In this document: positions 10,159 through 19,167 of the stretch, piece by piece | How positions within the stretch are numbered: position 1 is the stretch's first letter | Layout: each line of letters starts with the position of its first letter | From: a bacterium | GTDB taxonomy: Bacteria; Electryoneota; Electryoneia; Electryoneales; Electryoneaceae | DNA: 64,000 bases | NCBI GenBank assembly: GCA_020444425.1 | Contig: JAHLLB010000026.1 | Location: 1 to 64,000, forward strand | Direction: 5' to 3' | Notes under the pieces: generated by a model | Database searches by the model: none | Seen by the model: the letters and a program-made list of their open reading frames with translations, nothing else | What the model was told of the DNA's origin: nothing | Program-made: the position numbers and the translations under genes

Positions 10159-11625
10159 CTACCGCCGCCTGCGACGGACACGTGTGCGCAACGGCTCGCC
10201 CTTCGGAATCTGCTTGTCCTGCTCAGATCCCGAGCTTACGGGAGCGGGTTCGACTTTTGTCTGCTTTTTCGATTCCGTTCCGCTCTCGGAGCTGGACGCC
10301 TCCGCGGCCGCTTTCGTTTCCTTCGCCGGCTTCGCCTTGCTCCGGGTACGCGGCTTCCGCGCCGGGGCTTTCTTCTCAACGCTGTCGTCAGCCTTCGCCG
10401 TCGTCTCTTCGGCCTTCGGCTCGTCCGCTTTCGCCTCGTCCGCTTTCGCCTCGTCGGCCTTCTTGTCAGCCGTCTTGGGCTTGGCCGTGCTGCGGCGGCG
10501 TGTGGTCCGGCGAACCGGCTTCTTCTCCGCTTCCGCCTTGTCCAGCTTGACGAGTTCCGCCTTTGTTTCTGTCTTCTCGTCCTTCTCGCCAGCCTTCGGC
10601 TCTTCCCTGGCGGTGTCCTTCTTCTCGGCGGATTCCGTCTCCGCTGCTTCCTTCGCGGCCTTTTCGGCGGCTTTTTCCGCGGCAGTCTTGCGTGTCGAGG
10701 GACGGCGGCGTGTGCGTGTCCGCGTCGGTTTCTTCTCTTCGGTGCCGTTGTCGGTGCTCAGCAGACGCGTGCTGTCCGGCTTAACCTGCAAACTGGGCGT
10801 TTTGATCGGCGCTGGTGCTGCTTGGGCGCCGGAGCTCAACTTTGCCGCCGCATCAGCGTCGCTGGCCAGGCCAAAGCCTGTCACCACCGGCGTACCACCC
10901 GACTTCGGGTCCTTGATCAGGCCAATCAGCTGGTGCTTTGCCGCATCCTCGAGCAACTGTGAGAAGCTGGAATATCCGTACTGGCCTTCGGTGAACGACG
11001 GCCGCTTGCGGCGAATCGTATCCTTGATCAAACTGCCCCAGAGGGCGTCCTTGTTTTCACGCATCAACGCGGCGACGGCGTCCAGAATCATGTTGAACGC
11101 GTCCGCCTGGCGCTTTGTCAGACCCATCGGCAGCTGCGGACGGTTCACCGCCAGGCTGACCAGGTCTTCGTAGAAAATGAATTCGTCGCAATTGTTCGCC
11201 AGCAGGTTGCTGGTCGACTGGGTGAGACCGAACCCGATGACACGCTTGTCGTTCTCCTTCAGCTTCGACACCAGCGGCGTGAAGTCGCTGTCGCCGGAAC
11301 CGATCACGAACGTGTCAATGTGTTCCTTGGTATAGCAGAGGTCGAGCGCGTCCACCACCATGCGGATATCGGCGCTGTTCTTGCCGATGTTCCGTCGCAT
11401 CGGGATATCGATCATCTCGATGGCGTGTTCGTGCAGCGGCTGCTTGGCATCTGAGAAAAGATACCAGTCCGCGTACGCCCGCTTGTAAATGATGCGCCCC
11501 TTTTCCAGCAGACGCTCCAGCACTCGGCGGACCTCGAAAGGCTTTCCGCCGGATTCCTTCAAACCGATGGCGATGTTATCGTAATCGATGAAAAGTGCAA
11601 TCAGGTTTTCGTGATCTCTGGTCAT
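10159..11625 (-). CDS. NYN (LabA/PIN-like) domain protein with OST-HTH/LOTUS domain and Lys/Ala-rich tail
   Basis: 488 residues. Residues 1-150 form a NYN domain, a PIN-like nuclease fold. Acidic residues expected in the metal site are present: Asp14 and Asp16 in FIDYDNI, Asp86 in NSADIRMVVDALD, and Asp112 and Asp114 in GSGDSDF. Residues about 165-250 resemble an OST-HTH/LOTUS RNA-binding domain. The remaining roughly 240 residues are low-complexity, rich in Lys, Ala and Glu with imperfect ADEAK repeats, ending in an Arg-rich tip. Together this suggests an RNA-binding ribonuclease whose tail would bind nucleic acid. The RNA target is unknown. The ATG start has no close rival. It stands alone between sprA and the hydrolase. 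Confidence 0.85.
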   Translation of the reverse strand: MTRDHENLIALFIDYDNIAIGLKESGGKPFEVRRVLERLLEKGRIIYKRAYADWYLFSDAKQPLHEHAIEMIDIPMRRNIGKNSADIRMVVDALDLCYTKEHIDTFVIGSGDSDFTPLVSKLKENDKRVIGFGLTQSTSNLLANNCDEFIFYEDLVSLAVNRPQLPMGLTKRQADAFNMILDAVAALMRENKDALWGSLIKDTIRRKRPSFTEGQYGYSSFSQLLEDAAKHQLIGLIKDPKSGGTPVVTGFGLASDADAAAKLSSGAQAAPAPIKTPSLQVKPDSTRLLSTDNGTEEKKPTRTRTRRRPSTRKTAAEKAAEKAAKEAAETESAEKKDTAREEPKAGEKDEKTETKAELVKLDKAEAEKKPVRRTTRRRSTAKPKTADKKADEAKADEAKADEPKAEETTAKADDSVEKKAPARKPRTRSKAKPAKETKAAAEASSSESGTESKKQTKVEPAPVSSGSEQDKQIPKGEPLRTRVRRRRR

Positions 11626-11757
11626 CCGTATTCCTGTAGCATCCCGCAGGATGCCGTTTTTACCTGTTGAATGTTAACGTTGTACAGCCAGCTCCGAATA
11701 TACCGTGCGCCCCGTCACTGAGCAACCGGCTTTCGCAGACAAGACGCGAATCGGCCC

Positions 11758-12879
11758 TCAATCCCGTTCGCCGGGAATATACCCCGAATCCTTACCAAAC
11801 AAGTACTCCGAGGCCGGTTGCGAGGTCAGCATCTTCCACAGCTGGTGCCCCACGCTGTCCACCTCCGCGTAGCCGTGCAACGCCAGTCCACGCTCTGTTT
11901 GTAAACGGGTGATGTACTCGTGAAACGACTTCGCTCGCTGGTGACGGTTCATCCCCTGCAACATCGCTTCACACGATCCGCTGATCGCCTCCGAATTCAC
12001 CACCGTGTCCGCTGTGCCGGAAACCAGCAGCACGTCAGCGCACAGGTACTGCTCCGTGATCGCTTCCGCGTCCAACCACGCGACATACCCCTCGCGCCCG
12101 TCCAGCCCCCAGTGCCAGTCATTGTACCCCGGACATGCCTCCCGCGCCGACGCCTCCGGCAAAGCATAATCCGTTACCGACTCCGGCGCCGGACGCCGGT
12201 CGTCGAAATACAGGTAGCCAGCCGGATTCGCCATCAGAAACCGCAACTGTGGACCGTCGTCTTCGCTGAACTGCTGCATCAGCTTCGTCGTCGCGGCGTA
12301 CCGCTGAACCGTCTGCCCGCCAGCCGAGTGTCCGGCAATCGCAATCTCCTGCAGATCCGGACACCTCTCGGTCGCGTGGAGGATAACTTCGTCCAACACG
12401 GCATACGAACTCAGACCGGACCGGTAGTTCGCCCAGTTGTCCGGATCTCGAGCGTCGTCACCTCTGACCCAACCCATGCTCCGCCAGACCGGAATCTCCG
12501 GCGGATTGTCGAGGCTGTCCAGATCATGCCGATACAGGAATTGCGGTGCGATGAACCAGGTCGAATCCAACTGCCCGGAGCGCTCTCCGTCCTGCCGGAG
12601 AGCCTTGTAGATCACATCCGCACGACGAGTTGCGCCGTGAATCCCGACAACAAGGCGGGTTACTCCGGGATGATCTTGATACAGTTCATGCGAGGTAAAC
12701 AACGGCAGCTCGACGCGTTCCTCACCCAGCCGCAGGGTCAACCGCTCCGTTGCGATCACCTCGACCGGCTTCGCGGAAACGTCCTGCCCCACCGCAAACC
12801 CTGAGAACAGAGCCGCAAGCACGGCGCGCCTTGGTGCTGGCTTCAACAGCTGAACAATGAACTGGCGGAATGTAGTCAT
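11758..12879 (-). CDS. Exported alpha/beta-hydrolase-fold protein
   Basis: 373 residues. The N-terminus (about residues 1-36) has a moderately hydrophobic stretch ending SGFAVGQDVSAK that could be a signal peptide. The motif GHSAGGQ is the serine-hydrolase nucleophile elbow. Other family-like features are GIHGATRRADVIYKALR near residue 85 and a late Asp in SGTADTVVN. The substrate is unknown. The start at 12879 is chosen because it precedes the putative signal peptide and lies 16 bp after the stop of the PEGA gene, consistent with an operon trmJ-PEGA gene-hydrolase. Confidence 0.75.
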   Translation of the reverse strand: MTTFRQFIVQLLKPAPRRAVLAALFSGFAVGQDVSAKPVEVIATERLTLRLGEERVELPLFTSHELYQDHPGVTRLVVGIHGATRRADVIYKALRQDGERSGQLDSTWFIAPQFLYRHDLDSLDNPPEIPVWRSMGWVRGDDARDPDNWANYRSGLSSYAVLDEVILHATERCPDLQEIAIAGHSAGGQTVQRYAATTKLMQQFSEDDGPQLRFLMANPAGYLYFDDRRPAPESVTDYALPEASAREACPGYNDWHWGLDGREGYVAWLDAEAITEQYLCADVLLVSGTADTVVNSEAISGSCEAMLQGMNRHQRAKSFHEYITRLQTERGLALHGYAEVDSVGHQLWKMLTSQPASEYLFGKDSGYIPGERD

Positions 12880-12895
12880 GGGAGTGGACAACACG

Positions 12896-14281
12896 TCAGA
12901 AGGTGAAGCCGAAACCGGCACGAAGGACGGTCATCGAGCGGAAATCGTCGAACGAACGTTCCCACACGGCCCGGTATTCCGGCGAATCCTCCGCCAACGA
13001 CCACGCGTCACTTTCGATCAACGTACGCGTGTGCATCAGCTCCAGCTGGAATCGCACCGGTCCGTACACCTTCGCTTCCATCCCGACCATGAACATCCAC
13101 GCGGCCTCGAAGTCGGTGCTGCGTTCTTCGTCAATGCCATCCACGCTGGTCAGCGTGATGTTCCGTTGCAACGCGGCGACACCAATGCCGAAGTACGGTG
13201 AAAACAAGTCGCTGCCGGGATAGTAGAACAGGTTCGAATGGACCGACGTCGCAACCGCATCCGGTCTGGTCTGCACATTGGCGTTTTCAAACAGAACCGC
13301 ATCAGCATCATCCAATTCACCGTCATACAGGAAAAAGCCAAGACCGATACGCCAAATCGATCCGGCATCGACCCGGAATCCAAAACTGCTGCCTGTCCCC
13401 CACGATATCCGCGAATCGAGATTCGAGGACGCCTGGTCCAGTGGCTGCCCTCCGATAATGAACAGGTGAATCTCCGGGAATTCACGGACGCTGACCGGCG
13501 TCTGCTGCGACAATTTCAGCGTCAACGTGCGTTCCTCGCCCGGATCCAGCTTGACATAGTCCGTTTCGCTCACATACCCGTGCCGGACCACAGTCACTGT
13601 GTCCATCAACCCGCTCGGCCGTTCGACAGTCAGCGGTGCAAATCCGACCGGGTTGTTGTTCAGCAACACGGCCGATTCCGCCGGTATCGTCTTCACCGTG
13701 AGCAGCGCCTTGGGATTCACATGCCGCGACACCAGGTCGCGCAGAACCTCTCTCACCTCACGTTCCGGCAACTCGTACACGTTCGACCCGCTGCCGAACT
13801 CCCGTTCCACCACACGCCCCTGCGCCACATCCAGCACCCGCACTTCATACTGGATCAACGAGGAACGCAATTCCCCGTTCAACGCCACCGACACCACCAG
13901 ATCCGAACCGAGCGCCCGACCCAATTCCAGCATGCAATCCAGCGTGAAACAACCGTCACTGGCGATCACATCTTTCGACGCCGCGAAGGAATCAACGTCC
14001 GCCAGGCTCAGCACCTCGACATCATCATCGGCGACCAGCACATCGCGAAGCTGCGACCGGAAATCAGCGTAATCCGCAGCATCAAACTTGGCGAACATGG
14101 AGTTGGTCTTCAACGGAGCAACCGCGACCGAGGTGGCAAACACGGAAGGCGTGAGCATCAATACAGCCGCAAGCAGCGCAACAACGAGCAGCATCCCACG
14201 CAACCCGCACCGGTTCATTCGGTGCGGTCGAAGGACCGTTACATCCATACTGCTCTGTGCTGTCACGGTGCGTTCACGCAT
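12896..14281 (-). CDS. PEGA-domain protein with signal peptide and outer-membrane barrel-like C-terminus
   Basis: About 461 residues from the ATG at 14281, which overlaps the trmJ stop by 8 bp; starts at 14248 or 14218 are also possible. A hydrophobic signal segment (GMLLVVALLAAVLMLTPSVFA) is followed by a periplasmic domain resembling those that compute a lipoprotein-like family value (SVAVAPLKTN and onward). A PEGA domain follows (VKTIPAESAVLLNNNPVG). The last 170 residues look like a small beta-barrel: alternating strands, ending in the aromatic AGFGFTF. The protein probably sits in the outer membrane and binds a surface or cell-wall ligand. The exact role is unknown. Residues upstream of 14281 are shadow coding of trmJ. 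Confidence 0.7.
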   Translation of the reverse strand: MRERTVTAQSSMDVTVLRPHRMNRCGLRGMLLVVALLAAVLMLTPSVFATSVAVAPLKTNSMFAKFDAADYADFRSQLRDVLVADDDVEVLSLADVDSFAASKDVIASDGCFTLDCMLELGRALGSDLVVSVALNGELRSSLIQYEVRVLDVAQGRVVEREFGSGSNVYELPEREVREVLRDLVSRHVNPKALLTVKTIPAESAVLLNNNPVGFAPLTVERPSGLMDTVTVVRHGYVSETDYVKLDPGEERTLTLKLSQQTPVSVREFPEIHLFIIGGQPLDQASSNLDSRISWGTGSSFGFRVDAGSIWRIGLGFFLYDGELDDADAVLFENANVQTRPDAVATSVHSNLFYYPGSDLFSPYFGIGVAALQRNITLTSVDGIDEERSTDFEAAWMFMVGMEAKVYGPVRFQLELMHTRTLIESDAWSLAEDSPEYRAVWERSFDDFRSMTVLRAGFGFTF

Positions 14282-15119
14282 GAGTGGTTTCTTTGTTCTG
14301 CAACTTGTAACGGTGCATGTAGATGTCCATCTGGTGAAACAGACCGTGAAGTACCTGCACATCACGATCTTCCAGCAACGCGCGGTCCAGCACACGTCCC
14401 AGCACCATCTGGTAGCCTTCAATGTCCGGACGCGGCTGCAACCCGGCCTTCAGCATCGTTTCCGCCGCATGGTCGAGCACACGCTGACGTTCGCCCTTCG
14501 GCGCTGGTTCCCACGGATAGTCAGGCAACGATCCGGTTGACGCCTTCGCGATCTCGTGACACACCAGCATGATCGACTGCGCGAGGTTCAACGACGGATA
14601 CGCTGTCGCCATCGGAATCGTCGTCCAGAAGTCGCCGAGCAACAGCTCTTCCGTCCGCAGCCCCCACTCTTCACGGCCAAACACAATCGCCACCGGACCG
14701 CTCTTCGCAATTGACAACAGGTGTGGCGCGACCGCTTCCACCGGATGCACCGGACGTGTGCGCCGCCGGCGTCTGGCTGTTGTAATCGCGACGGCACGCA
14801 TCTGTTCCACCGCTTCGGCGAGAGTCGCGTATTCTTCCACCGCCTCCAGCAGCTCGCCGGCACCCACCGCCAGTGCGCGCGCCTTGCCACTGCGCCACGC
14901 ATCCGACCCGACCACGATCAGCCGCCGCAATCCCATCGTCTTCATTGCACGCGCCGCCGCACCGACATTCTCCGGGCGAGCCGGTTCCACGAGCACAACC
15001 GCGACATTGTCGAGACGGACATCATCTTCACGACGCCAGTAATCAGACGGAGTTGGCGGACCAGCCAGGTCCGGGCTGGACAGACGTGTCGGACGGGCGA
15101 GGGGCCTGCTTCGGCGCAT
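14274..15119 (-). CDS. trmJ: tRNA (cytidine/uridine-2'-O-)-methyltransferase, TrmJ family
   Basis: A 281-residue SPOUT methyltransferase; TrmJ 2'-O-methylates position 32 of some tRNAs using SAM. SPOUT motifs are visible: NVGAAARAMKTMG (motif 1), IVFGREEWGL (motif 2) and PSLNLAQSIMLVCHEI (motif 3). Length fits the TrmH group-1 family. The reading frame stays open far upstream (to 16331), but that part is antisense to ruvB and is not part of the protein. The first ATG giving a family-like N-terminus is at 15119. It is the first gene of an apparent operon with the PEGA protein. Confidence 0.88.
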   Translation of the reverse strand: MRRSRPLARPTRLSSPDLAGPPTPSDYWRREDDVRLDNVAVVLVEPARPENVGAAARAMKTMGLRRLIVVGSDAWRSGKARALAVGAGELLEAVEEYATLAEAVEQMRAVAITTARRRRRTRPVHPVEAVAPHLLSIAKSGPVAIVFGREEWGLRTEELLLGDFWTTIPMATAYPSLNLAQSIMLVCHEIAKASTGSLPDYPWEPAPKGERQRVLDHAAETMLKAGLQPRPDIEGYQMVLGRVLDRALLEDRDVQVLHGLFHQMDIYMHRYKLQNKETTHA

Positions 15120-15317
15120 GAACGGGTTCCTGATCTTCGTGTGGGTGTAAAAACGTTGTAATCTACGTGTTTGACACACCTGCGCCAAACAGGAGCCCGT
15201 GCTCGGAACGATGCTGGAGAAGCTCCACCCCCGCCCTGCTTGCGCCCTACCTTGTCGCGGAATAAGTTGCACCTTCCGGCAACAACCCGGGCAAACACAC
15301 TCCCTCAGCCAAATCTC

Positions 15318-16346
15318 ATGGATGAACAAGAACGCATAACCAGCGGTACCCCACTGCCCGGCGAGCAGGAGCTCGACCGGTCCCTGAGACCGCTCCGGTT
15401 CGAGGATTATGTCGGACAGGACAAGCTGAAAGCGAACCTGGAAGTGTTCGTCGCCGCTGCCCGGCAACGTGAACAGGCACTCGATCACAGCCTCTTCTAC
15501 GGCCCCCCGGGACTCGGCAAGACCACCCTCGCCGGCATTATCGCGCAGGAAATGGGAGCCCGGCTGCACATCACCAGTGGCCCCGTGCTCGAGAAACCCG
15601 CCGATCTCGCAGGCCTCCTGACCAAGCTGGATGAAAACGAAGTCCTCTTCATCGACGAGATCCACCGGCTGAACAAGGTCGTCGAGGAGTACCTCTACCC
15701 GGCGATGGAAGATTTCCGCCTCGATATTCTGATCGACCGCGGCCCGGCGGCACGCAGCGTCCAACTCAACCTGCCGCCGTTCACTCTCATCGCCGCGACC
15801 ACACGCGCCGGTCTGCTCAGCGCGCCTCTGCGCAACCGCTTCGGCATCACCGGACGGCTGGACTACTATTCCCGCGATGAGATCCAGACCATCATCACCC
15901 GCAACGCTGCCAAGCTCGAGGTGGACATGGACACGGACGCCGCCGTGCAGGTCGCCCTGCGCAGCCGTGGCACGCCCCGTGTCGCCAATCGTCTCCTGCG
16001 ACGCCTGCGTGACTTCGCCGAAGTTGAGGGCTCCGGAAAGCTCACCGCTGAGATCGCCCACAGCTCGCTCGAACGCCTCGAAATCGACGAACACGGCCTC
16101 GACGACATGGACAAACGCATCCTCGAGGCGATTATCCTCAAGTATCGTGGTGGGCCGGTCGGGTTGGGCACCCTCGCGGTCAGCATCGGCGAGGACTCCG
16201 GCACCATCGAGGAACTGTACGAGCCGTTCCTGATCCAACAGGGCTTTCTCGAACGCACCCAGCGTGGCCGTGTCGCAACCGCCGCCGCCTTCGAGCTCGT
16301 CGGCCGTGATCCCAACGAATTCAACTCCCAATCACGACTGTTCTGA
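15318..16346 (+). CDS. ruvB: Holliday junction branch migration helicase RuvB
   Basis: A 342-residue AAA+ motor that drives branch migration with RuvA at Holliday junctions. The start [10 protein letters not shown] at 15318 gives the usual length; the 49 residues upstream in frame are unconserved. Walker A is GPPGLGKTT, Walker B is FIDEIHRL, and sensor 1 lies in [11 protein letters not shown]. The arginine finger and the C-terminal winged helix ([16 protein letters not shown], then the [10 protein letters not shown] region) are present. The neighbouring queA follows after 14 bp; a ruvB-queA pair is common in bacteria. ruvA and ruvC are not in the window. Confidence 0.97.
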   Translation: MDEQERITSGTPLPGEQELDRSLRPLRFEDYVGQDKLKANLEVFVAAARQREQALDHSLFYGPPGLGKTTLAGIIAQEMGARLHITSGPVLEKPADLAGLLTKLDENEVLFIDEIHRLNKVVEEYLYPAMEDFRLDILIDRGPAARSVQLNLPPFTLIAATTRAGLLSAPLRNRFGITGRLDYYSRDEIQTIITRNAAKLEVDMDTDAAVQVALRSRGTPRVANRLLRRLRDFAEVEGSGKLTAEIAHSSLERLEIDEHGLDDMDKRILEAIILKYRGGPVGLGTLAVSIGEDSGTIEELYEPFLIQQGFLERTQRGRVATAAAFELVGRDPNEFNSQSRLF

Positions 16347-16360
16347 CCTGATTTTCGTCC

Positions 16361-17407
16361 ATGGACAAACGCAGCGACTACCTCTACCACCTGCCGGAAG
16401 ACCGGATCGCGCAACAGGCCGTCGAACCCCGCGACGCCAGCCGTCTGCTCGTTCTCGACCGCTCCCGTCCCAACAACCAGCACCTCCATTTCCGCGACCT
16501 GCCCGGCTTCCTGAATTTCGGCGATACCCTGGTGTTCAACAACACACGCGTCATCCCGGCACGCCTGCACGGTCACCGCGAGACCGGCGGCCAGGTTGAG
16601 CTGCTGCTGCTTGAAGAAACCGCGCCGCTGACCTGGGATTGCCTCGCCCGTCCGGCGAAACGGCTTAAATCGGACACGCGTGTCCGATTTAACGGAGGCT
16701 GGTCCGCAACCATCCTCGAGGAAGGTGACGCCGGCCGGCGGCTGGTGCGCTTCTCCGCAGATGAAACCGAGACCACCGTCGACGGGTTCTGGGCCTGGCT
16801 CAACGGCGCCGGCGCGGTTCCGTTGCCGCCCTACATCCACCGCGCGCCGGTCGATCACGACCGCGACCGCTACCAGACCGTCTACGCGAAACACAAGGGC
16901 TCCGTCGCCGCCCCCACCGCCGGGCTGCACTTCACTCCAGAATTGCTGGAGACGCTGCGCGACAAGGGCGTGGACACCGCCTACCTCACGCTGCACGTCG
17001 GTATCGGTACCTTCCGCCCGGTCGAAGTCGAAAACCTCGCCAACCATCGCATGGATGAGGAGCGCTACACCATCGACCAGGCTACCACCGATCAATTGAA
17101 CGCCACCCGAGCCCGTGGCGGACGCATCATCGCTGTCGGCACAACCTCCGTGCGCACGCTGGAATCCGTGGTCCATGAGGACGGATCCTTCGCTTCCACC
17201 TCCGGACGTACCGGCCTGTTCATCCGTCCGCCGTATACCTTCAAAGCCGTTGACGCGATGGTCACCAACTTTCACTTGCCCGGTTCGACGCTGATGATGC
17301 TCGTCAGCTCCCTCGCTGGACGGGAACGCGTTCTCGCCACCTACGAGGAAGCCGTCGAGATGAACTACCGCTTCTTCTCGTACGGCGACGCGATGCTGAT
17401 CGTGTAA
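16361..17407 (+). CDS. queA: S-adenosylmethionine:tRNA ribosyltransferase-isomerase
   Basis: 348 residues, a normal length. QueA transfers and isomerises the ribosyl group of SAM to preQ1 at tRNA position 34, forming epoxyqueuosine. Family signatures seen: YHLPEDRIAQQAVEPRDASR at the N-terminus, FNNTRVIPARL, APTAGLHFT, HVGIGTFRPV, TTSVRTLES and NFHLPGSTLMMLVS. The gene begins 14 bp after ruvB and is probably cotranscribed with it. No tgt is present nearby. Confidence 0.97.
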   Translation: MDKRSDYLYHLPEDRIAQQAVEPRDASRLLVLDRSRPNNQHLHFRDLPGFLNFGDTLVFNNTRVIPARLHGHRETGGQVELLLLEETAPLTWDCLARPAKRLKSDTRVRFNGGWSATILEEGDAGRRLVRFSADETETTVDGFWAWLNGAGAVPLPPYIHRAPVDHDRDRYQTVYAKHKGSVAAPTAGLHFTPELLETLRDKGVDTAYLTLHVGIGTFRPVEVENLANHRMDEERYTIDQATTDQLNATRARGGRIIAVGTTSVRTLESVVHEDGSFASTSGRTGLFIRPPYTFKAVDAMVTNFHLPGSTLMMLVSSLAGRERVLATYEEAVEMNYRFFSYGDAMLIV

Positions 17408-17471
17408 CCAACCCTTCCCCAACCGCGAACCCGCCCATCCGCCACCTCCGTCCTCTACGCCTCCACCATGC

Positions 17472-17491
17472 CCCAGACATTCATGTCTGGG
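17472..17491. repeat. Hairpin CCCAGACAT-TC-ATGTCTGGG
   Basis: A perfect 9-bp stem, preceded by CATGC and followed by ATTATCTGCC. Almost the same hairpin occurs twice at 33184-33251, and a variant is at 56058-56077. A member of the window-wide variable-stem hairpin family. Confidence 0.8.
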
Positions 17492-17514
17492 ATTATCTGC
17501 CCGTTCGCCAGCAC

Positions 17515-17648
17515 GTCATTCCGAACGGAACGAAGAGAAGTGAGGAAGAGCCAGCCTGGTGAAGTGCGAAATACGGGGCGAACACTGCTACGCTGTTGAT
17601 AATCTGGATCTTCTTCCGTCGCAAACACACTCGACGTCAGAATGACCC
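17515..17648. repeat. Dispersed intergenic repeat with GTCATTC...GAATGAC ends
   Basis: A roughly 134-bp element that starts GTCATTCCGAACGGAACG and ends CGTCAGAATGAC, so its ends are inverted repeats. Internally it has GAAGTGAGGAAGAGCC and GATCTTCTTCCGTCGC. Elements of this look (GTCATTC...GAATGAC with AGGAAGA inside) are scattered through intergenic DNA of many bacteria. Frames crossing it give a spurious protein. Confidence 0.6.
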
Positions 17649-17840
17649 ACAGTCTATCTGCCTCTCTCGCGCTCAACCCACCTTCACCCGTTTCACACGA
17701 CCCGTCTCCCGATCCGTCTCTCTTAGGGAGACCAAACTTTCATCTCACGCTTGATTTTCACTGAACATTTGGTTAGTGTTGCAACTGCAACATGTGGGGA
17801 GTGACTCGCACACATTCACGGTGTACAAGGAGAGGGTATC

Positions 17841-18200
17841 ATGGCTGACAAGATTGTCTGGTACGAAATCATCGGCAAGGACGCCAACAAGGCACAGTCA
17901 TTCTACAGCAGCCTGTTTGGCTGGCAGTTTGACAATGAATCCATGCCCGGCTACGGTATGACCAGCGACAAGGAAACCGGCATCGGCGGCGGTATCGGCG
18001 GCAGTGATATGAGCAACGGCGCGATGTATTCCACCTTCTACGTCGGCGTGGACGACATTGACGCCTCCATCGCCAAGGTGCAGGAACTCGGCGGAACCGT
18101 CATCGTGCCGAAGATGGACGTCCCCAACGGTCCGACCATCGCCATGTTCAACGACCCGGACGGCAACATGGTCGGCCTGGTCCAGAACCAGCCAATGTAA
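17841..18200 (+). CDS. VOC (glyoxalase/bleomycin-resistance) family protein
   Basis: 119 residues, a single vicinal-oxygen-chelate module pair. Features: MADKIVWYEIIGKDANKAQSF at the N-terminus, FYSSLFGWQF, GVDDIDASIAKVQELGGTV, and the C-terminal FNDPDGNMVGL. The family includes dioxygenases, isomerases and antibiotic-binding proteins; this subgroup of short proteins has no defined substrate. The ribosome site AAGGAGAGG precedes the ATG. A terminator hairpin follows at 18224-18255. Monocistronic. Confidence 0.88.
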   Translation: MADKIVWYEIIGKDANKAQSFYSSLFGWQFDNESMPGYGMTSDKETGIGGGIGGSDMSNGAMYSTFYVGVDDIDASIAKVQELGGTVIVPKMDVPNGPTIAMFNDPDGNMVGLVQNQPM

Positions 18201-18223
18201 TCCATACCAGTTGTGCGCATGAG

Positions 18224-18255
18224 AAACGGGACGTGGCCAATGCCGCGTCCCGTTT
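18224..18255 (+). terminator. Rho-independent terminator of the VOC gene
   Basis: Stem AAACGGGACG(T)GG pairs with CCGCGTCCCGTTT, followed by GTTGT, 24 bp after the VOC stop. The symmetric A-run also lets it serve the opposing gene at 18286. Confidence 0.65.
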
Positions 18256-18285
18256 GTTGTATCCGTGCGTGTTGCTGGTTCCGCC

Positions 18286-18939
18286 TTACGGTTCCCACGT
18301 CCCCAGCTTCTCCATCAACGCCACCCCCTCCGTCATCGTGATCACCCGGTAGTGGGGTTTGTACGCCTTCGAGTACTGCTCGCTGTGGTGATACAACGGC
18401 CAGTCCGCAGCGCGCACACGTACCGTGAACGACGCGAGACTGTCCGCAGGCACCAGCCCGGTAGTCTCCAGCAGGCGGGTAGTGTGTGTCCATGTCGAAT
18501 CGAGCAGCGTCGTGTCCGACTTGGCGGCCATGGAGGCCATGAATGCCTCCAGCACATCCATCACCTTGCCGCCTTCGGCTTTGTACGCCTGCAGATTGAT
18601 CCGCTGATACGTTTCGCCGAGCGGCTCGAAGATGTGTTCGCCGTTGTCCACCGACGGCAGCGCGTTCCACTCACGCAGCAGATATTTCGCCGACTGTTCA
18701 CGATCAACTTGCATATGACCCGGCCCGAACGTCGCCTGGTGCACGAACTTGTAGATATCCTCGAGCTTGCACTGCGTATGCGTCGCATAGTGCGCAATGG
18801 CCTGGCGCACGATCGACTCACTGCGATCGTCGTCGCCGCTCTCCACCTGCGGCTGAGCAATCACCAGGACCGCGATCAACAACACCACGGCGGCGGCACT
18901 TGCCAACCCCTGCCAGAATCTGCCCTTGAACGTCCGCAT
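18286..18939 (-). CDS. Membrane-anchored or exported protein of unknown function
   Basis: 217 residues. A single hydrophobic segment (about residues 11-28, LASAAAVVLLIAVLVIAQP) suggests a signal anchor or signal peptide. The rest is soluble. Distinct motifs are VHQATFGPGHM, YQRINLQAYKAEGGKV and, near the C-terminus, YHHSEQYSKAYKPHYRVI. The His and Tyr residues in these look conserved-type and could form a site. I do not recognise a characterised family. Convergent with the VOC gene. Confidence 0.75.
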   Translation of the reverse strand: MRTFKGRFWQGLASAAAVVLLIAVLVIAQPQVESGDDDRSESIVRQAIAHYATHTQCKLEDIYKFVHQATFGPGHMQVDREQSAKYLLREWNALPSVDNGEHIFEPLGETYQRINLQAYKAEGGKVMDVLEAFMASMAAKSDTTLLDSTWTHTTRLLETTGLVPADSLASFTVRVRAADWPLYHHSEQYSKAYKPHYRVITMTEGVALMEKLGTWEP

Positions 18940-18960
18940 CGACTCCCTGTCCCCTGCAAG

Positions 18961-18985
18961 AAAAACCCGGCCTCTTCAGCCGGGT
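18961..18985 (-). terminator. Terminator-like hairpin downstream of the cold-shock gene
   Basis: On the minus strand ACCCGGC-TGAAGAG-GCCGGGT is followed by TTTTC. It lies about 180 bp past the cold-shock stop, and only 21 bp upstream of the unknown gene at 18939. Confidence 0.55.
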
Positions 18986-19167
18986 GAAAGCTCAGCACTT
19001 CGTGCCTGAATCTGCAATTTCCCTCGCCGGCTGGCGCGCACGGAGCCTACTCCGTGACGACAGACAACAATGCCTACTCGACAGATCCAGATGCAAGCCC
19101 CTCGTTAACCTCCGGACTCGCAAACTTACTGCTCAGATGTACGTCACAAATTGGAACGCGTGGCGTT

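Larger units (their letters stand above)
17408..17840. other. Gene-free stretch with two repeat elements
   Basis: The gap holds the palindrome at 17472-17491 and the inverted-ended repeat at 17515-17648. The ORFs that cross it are translations of these repeats. A good ribosome site for the VOC gene (AAGGAGAGG) ends the stretch. Confidence 0.7.

Noticed and set aside
15120-16331. N-terminal extension of the trmJ frame, and the minus-strand 518-codon ORF at 15866-17422
   Set aside because: Both are antisense to ruvB and queA; composition is unlike real proteins.
17455-17676. 73-codon minus-strand ORF
   Set aside because: Covers two intergenic repeats; such ORFs arise wherever the GTCATTC element occurs.
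18986-19167. Possible tRNA or small RNA downstream of the cold-shock gene
   Set aside because: No cloverleaf or TTCRA T-loop; only a small GGAGTAGGCTCC stem.
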